A stretch of DNA of 64,000 nt from assembly GCA_029319145.1 (NCBI GenBank), contig CP119753.1, forward strand, positions 868,001-932,000. Direction: 5' to 3'. Below are positions 43,169 through 53,764 of the stretch, in pieces. The notes beneath the pieces were generated by a model, which did not search any database, was not told the origin of the DNA, and saw nothing but the letters and a program-made list of their open reading frames with translations. Within the stretch, counting starts at the first letter, position 1, and the number at the start of each line of letters is the position of its first letter. Position numbers and translations under genes: made by a program. This DNA comes from Microbacter sp. GSS18 (GTDB lineage Bacteria; Actinomycetota; Actinomycetes; Actinomycetales; Microbacteriaceae).

Positions 43169-45745
43169 TCAGACCTCCTGTGCGGCCAGATCGATCTGGG
43201 CGACGCCGATGGCGTCGCCCTCGACGAACACGATCTCGGCGATCCGGCCCACGGCCTTCAGATCGCCCTCGGCGAGACGCAACGCGGTGATGGCCGCGGC
43301 CGGAGCGGCGATCGTGGCGTGCGCCACCGGCGTCTTCTGCGAGGCCTTCGCCTCGGTCTTGGAGCGGCGGATGCCCACGAGCGCCTGCCCGACGGCCGAC
43401 AGCACCGCGGGGTCGCCCTCGATGCCGAGCGGGTCGGGCCACGACGCGGCGTGGATCGAGCCGTCGTTGAACCACGACCACGCCTCCTCCGCCGCGAACG
43501 CGAGCACGGGCGCGAGCAGACGCAGCTGCGTCGACAGGGCGATGCGAAGCGCGAGCGCCGCGGATGCCTGGCCGACATCGGTGCGGTCGTAGGCGCGCTC
43601 CTTCACCAGCTCGAGGTAGTCATCGCAGAACGTCCAGAAGAACGACTCCGTCAGCTCGAGGGCGCGCGCGTGGTCGTAGGCCTCGAACGCCTTCGTGGCG
43701 TCGCGGACGACACCGTCGAGTGTGGCCAGCATGGACGCGTCGAGCGCGTGGGTGACCTCGGCGCCCTCGGGCACGGGGAAGGACAGCACGAACTTGGCGG
43801 CGTTGAGGACCTTGATGGCCAGGCGTCGGCCGATCTTGACCTGCGTCGGGTTCTGCGGGTCGAAGGCGGCGTCGGCGCCCAGGCGGCTCGAGGCCGACCA
43901 GTAGCGCACGGCATCCGTGCCGTGCTGGGACAGGATGTCCGCCGGGGTGACCACATTGCCCTTGGACTTGGACATCTTCTTGCGGTCGGGGTCGACGATG
44001 AAGCCCGAGATGGCGGCATCCGTCCACGGCGCGCGTCCGTCCTCGAGCGCACTGCGCAGCATCGTCGAGAACAGCCACGTGCGGATGATGTCCTGCCCCT
44101 GCGGCCGCAGGTCGAACGGGGCGACGGTCTGCCACAGCTCGGGATCGCGCTCCCAGCCGCCCGCGAGCTGCGGCGTCAGCGACGACGTCGCCCACGTGTC
44201 GAAGATGTCCTTCTCGGCGTCGAAGCCGCTCGGCGCGCCGCGCTGATCCTCGGTGTACCCCGGGGGCACGTCGATCGTCGGGTCGATCGGAAGCGCCGCG
44301 AGGTCCGGGGTGATGACGCGGTCGTAGTCGCGCTCACCGTTCTCGTCGAGCCCGTACCAGACCGGGATCGGCACGCCGAAGAAGCGCTGACGCGACACCA
44401 GCCAGTCGCCGGTGAGGCCGCCGACCCAGTTCTCGTAGCGGACGCGCATGAAGTCGGGGTGCCAGTCCATGCCGGCACCGAGCGAGACGAGCCGGTCGCG
44501 CAGCTGCTCGTCGCGCGCGCCGTTGCGGATGTACCACTGGCGGGTCGAGACGATCTCGAGGGGCCGGTCGCCCTTCTCGTAGAACTTCACCGGGTGCGTG
44601 AAGGGCCTGGGGTCGCCCTCCATCTCGCCCGAGGCGCGCAGCAGCTCCACCACGGCCTTCTTGGCGCTGAACACGGTCTTGCCCGCCAGCTCCGCGTACG
44701 CGGCCCTCGCGGCGTCCGTCACGATCACGTCGGGCGCCTCGGCCATCACGCGGCCGTCCATCCCGAGGATCGTGCGGTTGGGCAGCTGCAGCTCGCGCCA
44801 CCACACCACGTCGGTCACGTCGCCGAAGGTGCAGATCATGGCGATGCCCGAGCCCTTGTCCTGCTGCGCGAGCGGGTGGGCGAGCACGGGCACCTCGACG
44901 TCGAACAGCGGCGTGCGCACGGTCGAGCCGAACAGGGGCTGGTACCGCTCGTCGTCGGGGTGGGCGACCAGCGCCACGCAGGCGGGGAGGAGCTCCGGCC
45001 GGGTCGTCTCGATGTGGATGTCGCCCGAGCCGTCGCTCTTGTGGAAGGCGATGCGGTGATAGGACGCCGGCTGATCGCGGTCCTCGAGCTCGGCCTGCGC
45101 GACCGCGGTGCGGAAGTCGATGTCCCACAGGGTGGGCGCGAGGTCCTGGAACGCCTCGCCGCGCTCGATGTTGCGCAGGAACGCCAGCTGCGACGTGCGG
45201 ATCGTGTCATCCGAGATCGTGCGGTAGGTCTGCGTCCAGTCGACGCTGAGACCCAGCTGGCGGAACAGCGCCTCGAAGTGCTTCTCGTCCTCCTCCGTGA
45301 GGCTCTCGCACAGCTCGATGAAGTTGCGGCGGCTGATCGGCACCTGGTCCGCGGGCTTGAGGTTCTTCGTCGTGCCTTCGAACGGCGGCGTGAAGTCGGC
45401 GTCGTACGGCAGCGACGGGTCGCACCGCACGCCGTAGTAGTTCTGGACGCGGCGCTCGGTGGGCAGACCGTTGTCGTCCCAGCCCATCGGGTAGAAGACC
45501 GTCTTGCCGCGCATGCGCTCGAAGCGCACCTTCACATCGGTGTGGGTGTAGCTGAACACATGGCCGATGTGGAGGCTCCCCGAGGCCGTCGGCGGGGGAG
45601 TGTCGACGGAGTAGACGCCGGCGCGACCGACCTCGGCTGCCCGGGCGCGGTCGAACAGGTACGTCCCCTGCTCGCTCCAGCGCGCATCCCACTTGTCTTC
45701 GAGACCCTCGAGGGCGGGCTTGTCGGGAATGTGCGCGTCTGACAT
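43169..45745 (-). CDS. valS: Valyl-tRNA synthetase
   Basis: An 858-aa class Ia synthetase. The HIGH motif is H59-I-G-H62 in SGSLHIGHVFSYTHTD and the second signature reads KKMSKSKGNVV. The CP1 editing domain, catalytic core, anticodon-binding helices and a C-terminal segment are present. This is the shorter actinobacterial branch (PPTASGSLHIGH). ATG 45745 has CGGAGGAG upstream. A TACAAT at 45815-45810 on the minus strand is a possible -10. I saw no T-box, unlike the nearby ileS. Confidence 0.96.
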   Translation of the reverse strand: MSDAHIPDKPALEGLEDKWDARWSEQGTYLFDRARAAEVGRAGVYSVDTPPPTASGSLHIGHVFSYTHTDVKVRFERMRGKTVFYPMGWDDNGLPTERRVQNYYGVRCDPSLPYDADFTPPFEGTTKNLKPADQVPISRRNFIELCESLTEEDEKHFEALFRQLGLSVDWTQTYRTISDDTIRTSQLAFLRNIERGEAFQDLAPTLWDIDFRTAVAQAELEDRDQPASYHRIAFHKSDGSGDIHIETTRPELLPACVALVAHPDDERYQPLFGSTVRTPLFDVEVPVLAHPLAQQDKGSGIAMICTFGDVTDVVWWRELQLPNRTILGMDGRVMAEAPDVIVTDAARAAYAELAGKTVFSAKKAVVELLRASGEMEGDPRPFTHPVKFYEKGDRPLEIVSTRQWYIRNGARDEQLRDRLVSLGAGMDWHPDFMRVRYENWVGGLTGDWLVSRQRFFGVPIPVWYGLDENGERDYDRVITPDLAALPIDPTIDVPPGYTEDQRGAPSGFDAEKDIFDTWATSSLTPQLAGGWERDPELWQTVAPFDLRPQGQDIIRTWLFSTMLRSALEDGRAPWTDAAISGFIVDPDRKKMSKSKGNVVTPADILSQHGTDAVRYWSASSRLGADAAFDPQNPTQVKIGRRLAIKVLNAAKFVLSFPVPEGAEVTHALDASMLATLDGVVRDATKAFEAYDHARALELTESFFWTFCDDYLELVKERAYDRTDVGQASAALALRIALSTQLRLLAPVLAFAAEEAWSWFNDGSIHAASWPDPLGIEGDPAVLSAVGQALVGIRRSKTEAKASQKTPVAHATIAAPAAAITALRLAEGDLKAVGRIAEIVFVEGDAIGVAQIDLAAQEV

Positions 45746-45864
45746 GGGGGTCTCCTCCGTCGATATGTGCGGCACCGTGTGAGCGTGCCTGAGTGTGGGA
45801 TGCCGATCGATTGTACCGGCCGAGACCTCGGAGCCCGGTGAACGGACGGTGACCGCCCGCCGGC

Positions 45865-46524
45865 TCAGTCCTGGATGCGGATGCCGAGCCCCGCGGCCAG
45901 GGTGGGCGCGATCCGCTCGACCTGGTCGCCCGACATCGTCGCGTCGCGCAGGCTCGTCACGTCCAGGTACGCGAGCGCGTCGAGGCCGCGCAGGTCCAGA
46001 TCCGTACTGCGCAGACCGCGGGTGTCGACCTCGTCGGCGCGCGACGATGCGAAGGCGACCCGCGCCAGACGCGCGGCGGGCAGATCGAGCGCGCCGATCG
46101 TGCAGTCCGCGATCACGAGGTCGTCGACCCGTGCACCCGCGAGGGAGAGATAGTCGATGCGGATCCCGCGCAGCTCGACCTCGTCCAGCTCGGCATCCGA
46201 GAGGTCGAGGGTCCCGATCCGGCCCCCCTCGACGAGCACGCGTCGCCACCTCGTGCCGCGGGCGCGGACGGCGGGCACCCGCGCGCCCCGCACGGCCACG
46301 TCGAGCAGCGTCGCATCCGTCAGCACCAGTTCGTCGGCGGCGATCTCGTCGAACGCGCACGCCTCGATCGTCGCGCGCGGTGCGTCGATCACGCCGGCCG
46401 ATCCGGTCCAGCGCACTTCGTGGGCATCGGCTCCCGCGGTGGGAACCTCTCCTTCGCCGAGCACCGACGGCAGATCGGGAGCCGACACGCGGGGCGGTGC
46501 CGGAGACGTGCGCGCGCGGGCCAT
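45865..46524 (-). CDS. Pentapeptide-repeat-like protein
   Basis: A 219-aa protein whose residues 45-200 repeat five-residue units with a small or acidic residue, a central Leu/Val and Ala/Arg/Asp (such as IDYLSLAGARVDDLVIADCT), the pattern of a right-handed quadrilateral beta helix. The repeats are loose compared with classic A(D/N)LxX proteins. The N-terminal 45 residues are Pro/Ala-rich. The function is unknown. ATG 46524 is leaderless-spaced from TAGGCT. Confidence 0.75.
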   Translation of the reverse strand: MARARTSPAPPRVSAPDLPSVLGEGEVPTAGADAHEVRWTGSAGVIDAPRATIEACAFDEIAADELVLTDATLLDVAVRGARVPAVRARGTRWRRVLVEGGRIGTLDLSDAELDEVELRGIRIDYLSLAGARVDDLVIADCTIGALDLPAARLARVAFASSRADEVDTRGLRSTDLDLRGLDALAYLDVTSLRDATMSGDQVERIAPTLAAGLGIRIQD

Positions 46525-46531
46525 GCGGCCG

Positions 46532-46537
46532 AGCCTA
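46532..46537 (-). promoter_or_regulatory. Putative -10 box of the leaderless pentapeptide-repeat-like gene
   Basis: TAGGCT on the minus strand, 7 nt (CGGCCGC) before ATG 46524. It lies 8 nt after the end of the upstream MFS stop codon. Confidence 0.5.
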
Positions 46538-47860
46538 CGCGGTGGCGCGTTCCGGTTCGGCCTCCGGGGACGCCGTCGCCGCGGCGAGGCGCACAGCGGC
46601 CCACGACGCGACCAGGGTGATCCCCGACAGCATCGCGAGGACGATGCCCGGATGCCACCACGCGAAGTCGGTGGCCGTTCCCAGCAGAGCGGTCGCCAGG
46701 GGCACGAAGCCGCTGACGGTGGCGGCGACCGCGTACGAGATCGACAGCGCCGAGTAGCGCACGTGATCGGGGAACAGATCGTTCATGAGGCCGCCGAGGG
46801 CCGCCCACGACATCGTCGGCAGGATGCCGCCGACGATCATCGTGCCCACGAGGATCGGGAACGTCGCGAACTGCAGCAGGTAGTACATCGGGAACGCGAT
46901 CGCGAGGGTGCCGGCGGCACCCCACAGCACGACCCGCGCCGATCCGATGCGCGTCGCCCACGCGCCGAACAGCGGCACGGTGATCAGCTGCAGCAGGCCG
47001 CCGATGGTGGTCGCCACCAGCAGGTCCTGGAAGCTGAAGCCCAGCTGCGCCACGCCGTAGTTGACGGTGTAGGTGTTCATGAGCGAGTACGAGCCGATGC
47101 CCAGCAGTGCCGCACCGATGGCGACCGCCACCGCGACCGGACGCTGCCGGAAGAGCGCCACGAAGGGGATGCGGTCCCGGCGACGCTGCGCGACGACGTT
47201 CTCGAACACCGGGGTCTCGGTGATCGACCACCGCAGGTACAGCGAGACGGCGAGCAGCGGCAGCGCCAGGAGGAAGGGAATGCGCCAGCCCCAAGCCGCC
47301 AGTTCCGCGGCGGGGAGCGTGAGCGTCATCACGATGAACAGCGTCGCCGACAGGATCGAGCCGACCGGCGAGCCCAGCTGGGGGATCGCGGCGTAGAACG
47401 CGCGCTTGACGGGACCGGCGTGCTCGGTCGCGATGAGGATCGAGCCTCCCCACTCGCCGCCCAAAGACAGGCCCTGCACGATGCGCAGGGTCACCAGCAG
47501 CACGGCGCCGAGCCAGCCCGCCTGTGCGTACGTGGGCAGCAGGCCGATGAGACCCGTGGCGATGCCCATGATCGCGATCGTCCACAGCAGCGTCGCGCGC
47601 CGGCCGAGCCGGTCGCCCATGTGTCCGAACAGCACGGCGCCGATGGGCCGCACCACGAACGCCACCGCGATGGTCGAGAAGGCCAGCAGCGTGCCGCCGA
47701 CCGCGCCGAGGGGCTCGAAGAACAGCGGTCCGACGAAGTACGCCGAGAAGTAGGCGAAGACGTAGAAGTCGAAGGACTCCAGGGACGTTCCGACCATGGA
47801 CGCCCACGCGACGCGCGGGGCGAGGGACTTCGGTCGTGTGGTGGGGATCGCAGCAGACAC
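46535..47860 (-). CDS. MHS-family MFS transporter (metabolite:H+ symporter)
   Basis: A 441-aa, 12-helix transporter. Family marks are SFDFYVFAYFSAYF in helix 1, GHMGDRLGRRATL (motif A) between helices 2 and 3, and the MHS/sugar-porter-like GLSLGGEWGG in helix 4 with WGWRIPFLLALP. Relatives import organic acids, betaines or shikimate with protons. Start GTG 47860 lacks an SD; a CAGGAT 8 nt upstream is a weak leaderless match. It is divergent from the T-box-controlled ileS. Confidence 0.9.
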   Translation of the reverse strand: MSAAIPTTRPKSLAPRVAWASMVGTSLESFDFYVFAYFSAYFVGPLFFEPLGAVGGTLLAFSTIAVAFVVRPIGAVLFGHMGDRLGRRATLLWTIAIMGIATGLIGLLPTYAQAGWLGAVLLVTLRIVQGLSLGGEWGGSILIATEHAGPVKRAFYAAIPQLGSPVGSILSATLFIVMTLTLPAAELAAWGWRIPFLLALPLLAVSLYLRWSITETPVFENVVAQRRRDRIPFVALFRQRPVAVAVAIGAALLGIGSYSLMNTYTVNYGVAQLGFSFQDLLVATTIGGLLQLITVPLFGAWATRIGSARVVLWGAAGTLAIAFPMYYLLQFATFPILVGTMIVGGILPTMSWAALGGLMNDLFPDHVRYSALSISYAVAATVSGFVPLATALLGTATDFAWWHPGIVLAMLSGITLVASWAAVRLAAATASPEAEPERATA

Positions 47861-47929
47861 GAGGGACAATCCTGGCACGAGTCCAGAAAGTCCGGCGAAT
47901 CCGGACGGCTGAAGGTGCGCGACGCCCGG

Positions 47930-47935
47930 TAGAAT
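47930..47935 (+). promoter_or_regulatory. Putative -10 box of the T-box/ileS transcript
   Basis: TAGAAT, placing the transcription start a few nucleotides before the T-box stem I. Confidence 0.55.
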
Positions 47936-47940
47936 CGACG

Positions 47941-48118
47941 GACACGCATCGATCCGGCCATCACCGGGGAGCACTCGGAAGAACGCCGCGCGGCCCGCCG
48001 TACGGTCACTAGAACCGAGCGGGTCAGGCCCGTCACAGCCGCAGTGAGAGAGGCGACGCCCGGACCGGGCGCCGCAAGCAGGGTGGTACCGCGATCCGCG
48101 AGGGTCGTCCCGGCAGAA
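47941..48118 (+). promoter_or_regulatory. T-box riboswitch controlling ileS
   Basis: A tRNA-sensing leader. The T-box sequence GGGTGGTACCGCG is at 48081-48093; its TGGT bulge can pair with the uncharged ACCA end of tRNA-Ile. The isoleucine specifier ATC is at 47960-47962 in CCATCACCGGGGAGC, as in the short-stem-I actinobacterial ileS leaders. No terminator hairpin with a T tract is seen before ATG 48147, so control is probably translational, which is the known mode in Actinobacteria. Low Ile-tRNA charging should raise IleRS synthesis. Confidence 0.88.
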
Positions 48119-48146
48119 CAGCACAATCGAGCATCTGCGAGACGAC

Positions 48147-51100
48147 ATGACCTATCCCCGCCCCTCCGCCGGAGCGTCCTTCGGCGCGGCCGCCGTCGTT
48201 CCGAGCCCGCGCTTCCCCGAGATCGAGCAGGACACGCTCGCGTTCTGGGCCGACGACGACACCTTCCGCGCGTCGATCGCGAACCGCGACGGCGCCGACG
48301 AGTGGGTCTTCTACGACGGTCCCCCCTTCGCCAACGGCCTGCCGCACTACGGGCACCTGCTCACCGGCTACGCCAAGGACGTCTTCCCCCGCTTCCAGAC
48401 GATGCTCGGGAAGAAGGTCGACCGCGTCTTCGGGTGGGACACCCACGGGCTCCCGGCCGAGCTCGAGGCGATGAAGCAGCTCGGGATCACCGAGAAGGGC
48501 GAGATCGAGCAGATGGGGCTGTCGGCGTTCAACGCGAAGGCCCGCGAGTCCGTGCTCGCGTACACGCGCGAGTGGGTCGACTACGTCACGCGGCAGGCCC
48601 GATGGGTCGACTTCGACAACGGCTACAAGACCCTGGACCTGGGCTACATGGAGTCGGTGCTGTGGGCCTTCAAGACCCTGTGGGACAAGGACCTCGCCTA
48701 CGAGGGCCACCGCGTGCTGCCCTACTGCTGGCGGGACGAGACGCCGCTGTCCAGCCACGAGCTGCGCATGGACGACGACGTCTACAAGATGCGGCAGGAC
48801 CCGTCGGTGACCGTCACCTTCCCGCTGGTCGGCGTCAAGGCCGAGGCGCTCGGCCTCACCGGCGTTCGGGCGCTGGCGTGGACGACGACGCCGTGGACGC
48901 TCCCGACGAACCTGGCCCTCGCGGTCGGGCCCGACATCCGGTACGTCGTGCTGCCCGGCGGGCCCGCGGGCGCCGCCGACGTCCACCACGCCCCCGACGG
49001 CACATCCGACGACCCGGTCGAGGCGGCGTCGCACCGCTACCTCCTGGCCGAGGATCTGCTCGCCGGGTACGCCAAGGACCTCGGATACGCCTCCGCAGAG
49101 GAGGCGCGCGAAGCCGTCGAGCGCACGGTGGTCGGCGCCGAGCTCGCCGACGTCGCCTACGACCGGCTCTTCGACTACTACGCGGATGCCGAGACGTGGG
49201 GCACGCAGGAGGCGTGGCGCATCCTGGTGGACGACTACGTCTCGACCGGCGACGGCACCGGCATCGTCCACCAGGCGCCCGCCTACGGCGAGGACGACAA
49301 GCGCCTCAGCGACGCCGCCGGCATCCCGACGATCCTCTCGCTGGACGAGGGCGGCCGCTTCCTGCCGCAGGTGGCGGATGTCGCGGGCCAGCTGTGGATG
49401 GACGCGAACACCCCGCTGGTGCGCCTGCTGCGCCAGAACGGGCGCCTGCTGCGACTTGCCAGCTACGAGCACTCGTACCCGCATTGCTGGCGGTGCCGGA
49501 ACCCCCTGATCTACAAGGCCGTCTCGAGCTGGTTCATCCGCGTGACCGACATCAAGGACCGGATGCTGGCGAACAACGATCAGATCACGTGGGTGCCCGA
49601 CAACGTCAAGCACGGCCAGTTCGGCAAGTGGCTCGAAGGCGCCCGCGACTGGTCGATCAGCCGCAACCGCTACTGGGGCTCGCCGATCCCGGTGTGGAAG
49701 AGCGATGACCCCGAGCACCCGCGCGTCGACGTGTACGGCTCGCTCGAAGACCTCGAGCGGGACTTCGGCACTCTGCCGCGCAACGAGCAGGGCGAGGTCG
49801 ATCTGCACCGCCCCTACATCGACGAGCTGACGCGGCCCAACCCCGACGACCCGAGCGGCAGAAGCACGATGCGCCGCATCGAGGACGTCTTCGACGTCTG
49901 GTTCGACTCGGGTTCGATGCCCTACGCGCAGGTGCACTACCCGTTCGAGAACCAGGAGTGGTTCGACGAGCACGCGCCCGCCGACTTCATCGTCGAGTAC
50001 ATCGGGCAGACGCGCGGCTGGTTCTACGTCATGCACGTGCTGTCGACCGCGCTGTTCGACCGCCCGGCGTTCACGGGCGTGTCCTGCCACGGCATCGTGC
50101 TCGGCAGCGACGGCCAGAAGATGTCGAAGTCGCTGCGGAACTACCCCGACGTCAGTGAGGTGTTCGACCGCGACGGCTCGGACGCGATGCGCTGGTTCCT
50201 CATGTCGAGCCCGGTGCTGCGCGGCGGCAACCTCGTCGTGACCGAGGAGGGCATCCGCGCGGGGGTGCGCGAGTTCCTGCTGCCGCTGTGGAACGCGTGG
50301 TACTTCTTCGCCACGTACGCCAACGCGGCCGGCGGCCCCGAGAGCGGGGGGTACGAGGCGACGTGGCGGACGGACTCGTCCGACGTGCTCGATCGCTACA
50401 TCCTCGCCCTCACCGGCGACCTGGTCCAGGGCGTCGCCGCCGACCTCGAGGGGCTGGACTCGACGTCGGCCGCCGAGAAGCTCCGCGACTTCGCGGAAGC
50501 GCTGACCAACTGGTACATCCGCCGCTCGCGAGACCGGTTCTGGCTCGGGGTCGATCCGGCCGATCCGTCGTCGACCGAGGCGTTCGACACCCTGTACACG
50601 GTGCTCGAGACGCTGTGCCGTGTCGCCGCGCCCCTCATCCCGCTGATCTCGGAGCGCGTGTGGCAGGGCCTGACGGGCGGCCGGAGCGTGCACCTGACCG
50701 ACTGGCCGGACGCCGCCGCCTTCCCGGCGGCCGCGGACATCCGCGTCGCGATGGACGCGGTGCGCGAGGTGTCGTCGGTCGCGAACGCCCTCCGCAAGAA
50801 GGAGGGCAAGCGGGTGCGACTGCCGCTCGCACGGCTCACCGTCGTGCTGCCCGAGGCGACGTCGCTGGCGCAGTTCGACGACATCGTCCGCGACGAGCTC
50901 AATGTCAAGGCGGTCGAACTCGTGGAGCTCGGCGAGACCACGGCCGCCGAGTACGGCATCACGCATCGCCTGTCGGTCAACGCCCGCGCCGCGGGCCCGC
51001 GCCTGGGCAAGCAGGTGCAGCAGGTGATCCGCGCCGCCAAGGAGGGCGACTGGGCCGAGCAGGCGGGACGGGTGACGGCGGGAGGCGTCGCTCTCGAGCC

Positions 51101-51533
51101 GGGCGAGTACGAGCTCGTGCTCGAGACCTCGGGACGCCCTGAGGGCGAGGCGCTCGCGCTCCTGCCCGCGGGCGGATTCGTCCTGCTCGACACCGCGACC
51201 ACGGCCGAGCTCGAGGCCGAGGGACTGGCCCGCGACGTCATCCGTGCCGTGCAGGACACCCGCAAGGCCGCCGGATTCGACGTCAGCGACCGCATCCGCC
51301 TCTCGCTGACGTTCGCGGACGCCGACGACGCGGCGGCGGTCGCTGCGGCGTTCGGGGTCGCCGACGTCGCCGGCGAGACCCTCGCGCGCGAGTTCTGCGT
51401 CGCCGGGCCGCGGGGCGTCCTGCTCGGCGCCGACGTCGACGGGGCGGAGCACACTGCGATGGTGGCGGAGAAGACCTATGCGAACGCCGGCGACTTCACC
51501 GTCGCCGTGGCCAGGATCGAGGTGGAGGCATGA
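48147..51533 (+). CDS. ileS: Isoleucyl-tRNA synthetase (eukaryote-like type 2)
   Basis: An 1128-aa class Ia synthetase. The HIGH signature is H67-Y-G-H70 in [18 protein letters not shown] and the KMSKS loop starts at K658 ([12 protein letters not shown]). The HYGH form, long size and lack of a C-terminal CxxC zinc domain place it in the type 2 branch shared with Mycobacterium and eukaryotic cytosolic enzymes. Known type 2 enzymes are poorly inhibited by mupirocin. It is controlled by the T-box upstream and overlaps folC by 4 nt. Confidence 0.96.
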   Translation: MTYPRPSAGASFGAAAVVPSPRFPEIEQDTLAFWADDDTFRASIANRDGADEWVFYDGPPFANGLPHYGHLLTGYAKDVFPRFQTMLGKKVDRVFGWDTHGLPAELEAMKQLGITEKGEIEQMGLSAFNAKARESVLAYTREWVDYVTRQARWVDFDNGYKTLDLGYMESVLWAFKTLWDKDLAYEGHRVLPYCWRDETPLSSHELRMDDDVYKMRQDPSVTVTFPLVGVKAEALGLTGVRALAWTTTPWTLPTNLALAVGPDIRYVVLPGGPAGAADVHHAPDGTSDDPVEAASHRYLLAEDLLAGYAKDLGYASAEEAREAVERTVVGAELADVAYDRLFDYYADAETWGTQEAWRILVDDYVSTGDGTGIVHQAPAYGEDDKRLSDAAGIPTILSLDEGGRFLPQVADVAGQLWMDANTPLVRLLRQNGRLLRLASYEHSYPHCWRCRNPLIYKAVSSWFIRVTDIKDRMLANNDQITWVPDNVKHGQFGKWLEGARDWSISRNRYWGSPIPVWKSDDPEHPRVDVYGSLEDLERDFGTLPRNEQGEVDLHRPYIDELTRPNPDDPSGRSTMRRIEDVFDVWFDSGSMPYAQVHYPFENQEWFDEHAPADFIVEYIGQTRGWFYVMHVLSTALFDRPAFTGVSCHGIVLGSDGQKMSKSLRNYPDVSEVFDRDGSDAMRWFLMSSPVLRGGNLVVTEEGIRAGVREFLLPLWNAWYFFATYANAAGGPESGGYEATWRTDSSDVLDRYILALTGDLVQGVAADLEGLDSTSAAEKLRDFAEALTNWYIRRSRDRFWLGVDPADPSSTEAFDTLYTVLETLCRVAAPLIPLISERVWQGLTGGRSVHLTDWPDAAAFPAAADIRVAMDAVREVSSVANALRKKEGKRVRLPLARLTVVLPEATSLAQFDDIVRDELNVKAVELVELGETTAAEYGITHRLSVNARAAGPRLGKQVQQVIRAAKEGDWAEQAGRVTAGGVALEPGEYELVLETSGRPEGEALALLPAGGFVLLDTATTAELEAEGLARDVIRAVQDTRKAAGFDVSDRIRLSLTFADADDAAAVAAAFGVADVAGETLAREFCVAGPRGVLLGADVDGAEHTAMVAEKTYANAGDFTVAVARIEVEA

Positions 51534-52888
51534 GCGATCGCGACCGCGCGCGGGCCGACGCCGTCTACGACGCGCTGCTGCAGCGCCAGGGCGAGCAGTG
51601 GGTGCAGCCGCGCGTGGAGCGCACCGCGCGCGTGCTGGAGTTCCTCGACGACCCACAGCGCACGTACCGGGTGATCCATGTCACGGGCACGAACGGAAAG
51701 ACCTCGACCAGCCGCATCATCGAGAGCCTCGTGCGGGCGCACGGACTGCGGACGGGTCTGTTCACGAGCCCGCATCTCGAGCGGTTCACCGAGCGGATCA
51801 TGATCGACGGCGAGCCGGTGTCGGATGCGGCCGTGGCCGACGCGTGGGACGAGATCGCGCCCTTCGTCGAGATCGTCGACGCCGAACTGGCGGCGGCGGG
51901 CGATGCCGCCCTGACGTTCTTCGAGCTGCTCACCGTGCTCGCGTTCGTGGCGTTCGCGGACGCGCCGATCGACGTCCTCGTGCTCGAGGTGGGCATGGGC
52001 GGATCGTGGGACTCGACCAACACCGCGGACGGCGACGTCGCGGTCTTCGCCCCGATCGCCCTCGACCACCGCGACCGTCTGGGGAACACCCTGGCCGAGA
52101 TCGCTTCGGTGAAGGCGGGCATCATCAAAGACGGCGCCGCGGTCGTCTCCGCACGGCAGGATCCCGCCGCAGAGGCGGTGCTGCGTGCGGCGGCGCAGCG
52201 CCGGGGCGCGACGGTCGCCTTCGAGGGCGATGCGTTCCGCCTGGCCGAGCAGCGCCTGGCCGTGGGAGGCCAGCTGGTGTCGATCGCAGGCCTGGCGGGC
52301 ACGTACTCGGACGAGTATCTGCCGCTCTACGGCGAGCATCAGGGCTTCAACGCCGCTCTCGCGATCGCGGCGGTGGAGTCGCTGCTCGGCGGCGCGTCGC
52401 AGCCGATCACGGGCGAGATCCTCACCGAGGGCTTCGGGCAGGTCACCTCGCCCGGGCGCATGCAGCTGATCGGCGCATCGCCGACGGTCATCGTCGACGC
52501 GGCGCACAATCCGCACGGCGCCCACGCGCTCGTGGCCGCGCTGCGGGCGTCCTTCGACTTCGACGAGTGGGGAGTGGTGCTCGGGATCCTCGGCGACAAG
52601 GACGCCGCGGGCATCGTCGACGAACTCGTACCCTTCGCGGCGCACGTGTTCGCGACGTCCCCCGATTCGGACCGCGCCGCCGACGCCGAGGCGATCGCGG
52701 ATCTCGTCGAACATCGCGGCGGGCGCGTGACCGTCCACGACGACCTCCCCTCCGCCGCCGAAGCCGCTCGCGAATGGGCTGCCGCATCCGATCGCCGAGC
52801 GGTGGTCGTGGCCGGCTCCGTCGTGCTCGCCGGCGAAGCGGTCGTGCTCGCCGAGGCGGAGGACTGGAAGGCGGGGTGGGAGCAGTGA
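51530..52888 (+). CDS. folC: Dihydrofolate synthase/folylpolyglutamate synthase
   Basis: A 452-aa Mur-ligase-type enzyme that adds glutamate to dihydropteroate and folates. The P-loop is GTNGKTST (G53-T60), followed by [11 protein letters not shown] and [12 protein letters not shown], both FolC signatures; [12 protein letters not shown] marks the C-terminal domain. ATG 51530 overlaps the ileS stop (ATGA), so it may share T-box-driven transcription. The next gene overlaps it as GTGA. Confidence 0.95.
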   Translation: MSDRDRARADAVYDALLQRQGEQWVQPRVERTARVLEFLDDPQRTYRVIHVTGTNGKTSTSRIIESLVRAHGLRTGLFTSPHLERFTERIMIDGEPVSDAAVADAWDEIAPFVEIVDAELAAAGDAALTFFELLTVLAFVAFADAPIDVLVLEVGMGGSWDSTNTADGDVAVFAPIALDHRDRLGNTLAEIASVKAGIIKDGAAVVSARQDPAAEAVLRAAAQRRGATVAFEGDAFRLAEQRLAVGGQLVSIAGLAGTYSDEYLPLYGEHQGFNAALAIAAVESLLGGASQPITGEILTEGFGQVTSPGRMQLIGASPTVIVDAAHNPHGAHALVAALRASFDFDEWGVVLGILGDKDAAGIVDELVPFAAHVFATSPDSDRAADAEAIADLVEHRGGRVTVHDDLPSAAEAAREWAAASDRRAVVVAGSVVLAGEAVVLAEAEDWKAGWEQ

Positions 52889-53283
52889 GCGCCGAAGCGC
52901 CCCGGCCCCGGCGGCGGCGCGGCGCGCGCGAGTCGCTGGCGTCGATCGTCCTCGCCTTCGAATCGGTCATCGCGTTCCTCGGCGGTCTCACGGTGTACGG
53001 GCTGCGCGCGCTTCCCGAGCCGATCGAGCCGTGGTGGGGCATCGTCGGCGGCGCCGTCGTGGGCGCCGCCATGATCGTCGTCAGCGGCCTCGTGCGCCAC
53101 ACCTGGGGCATCGCGCTGGGATGGGTGCTGCAGGGCGTGGTCGCCGTCGGCGGCTTCTTCGTGCCCGCCCTCTTCCTGGTCGCCGCCGTGTTCGGCGGCA
53201 TGTACGCGTATGCGACGATCAAGGGGGCTTCGCTCGACCGACGGAACGCGCAGCTCGCGCCGGACAACCCGAATGGAGAATGA
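52885..53283 (+). CDS. DUF4233-type membrane protein
   Basis: A 132-aa protein with a basic N terminus and four helices (about residues 17-38, 51-70, 76-94, 96-113). It matches the actinobacterial DUF4233 proteins regularly found between folC and ndk. The function is unknown. GTG 52885 overlaps folC, and ndk starts 1 nt after its stop, so ileS-folC-DUF4233-ndk form one unit. Confidence 0.85.
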   Translation: MSAEAPRPRRRRGARESLASIVLAFESVIAFLGGLTVYGLRALPEPIEPWWGIVGGAVVGAAMIVVSGLVRHTWGIALGWVLQGVVAVGGFFVPALFLVAAVFGGMYAYATIKGASLDRRNAQLAPDNPNGE

Positions 53284-53284
53284 C

Positions 53285-53701
53285 ATGGCCATCGAAGAGA
53301 CCCTCGTCCTGGTGAAGCCGGACGGCGTCGCGCGCGGACTGACCGGCGCGATCCTGGCCCGCATCGAGGCGAAGGGGTATTCGCTCGTGGACCTGCGGCT
53401 GGTCGAGCCCGACCGCGAGCGGCTCGAGCGTCACTACGCCGAGCACGAGGGCAAGCCCTTCTACGAGCCCCTGCTGGAGTTCATGATGTCGGGCCCGTCG
53501 GTGGCGATCCGCCTCGCCGGCAACCGCGTGATCGAGGGCTTCCGCTCGCTCGCCGGGACCACCGACCCGACCACCGCTGCCCCCGGGACCATCCGCGGCG
53601 ACCTCGGCCGGGACTGGGGCCTGAAGGTGCAGCAGAACCTCGTCCACGGCTCCGACAGCGTGGAGTCCGCCGGCCGCGAACTCGAGATCTGGTTCGGCTG
53701 A
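53285..53701 (+). CDS. ndk: Nucleoside diphosphate kinase
   Basis: A 138-aa enzyme that balances NTP pools by a phospho-His ping-pong mechanism. The catalytic histidine is H121 in NLVHGSDSVESAGREL, and the N terminus TLVLVKPDGVARG is canonical. ATG 53285 follows GGAG (within AATGGAGAATGAC). A strong terminator ends the ileS operon 15 nt downstream. Confidence 0.96.
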   Translation: MAIEETLVLVKPDGVARGLTGAILARIEAKGYSLVDLRLVEPDRERLERHYAEHEGKPFYEPLLEFMMSGPSVAIRLAGNRVIEGFRSLAGTTDPTTAAPGTIRGDLGRDWGLKVQQNLVHGSDSVESAGRELEIWFG

Positions 53702-53715
53702 ACGACGACGTCTTC

Positions 53716-53747
53716 AGGGCCCGGGATGCGATCGCGTCCCGGGCCCT
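53716..53747. terminator. Strong terminator between ndk and the convergent VKOR gene
   Basis: An 11-bp perfect stem AGGGCCCGGGA (53716-53726) with TCCCGGGCCCT (53737-53747), 10-nt loop. Symmetric, so probably active on both strands. Confidence 0.85.
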
Positions 53748-53764
53748 CTGGCATGACGGGACGG

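Noticed and set aside
43094..45742. An 882-codon plus-strand frame opposite valS
   Set aside because: Antisense shadow; ValRS on the other strand has all motifs and an SD.
48033..51656. A 1207-codon minus-strand frame opposite ileS
   Set aside because: Antisense shadow of IleRS, which has complete HIGH and KMSKS motifs; composition is that of a GC artefact.
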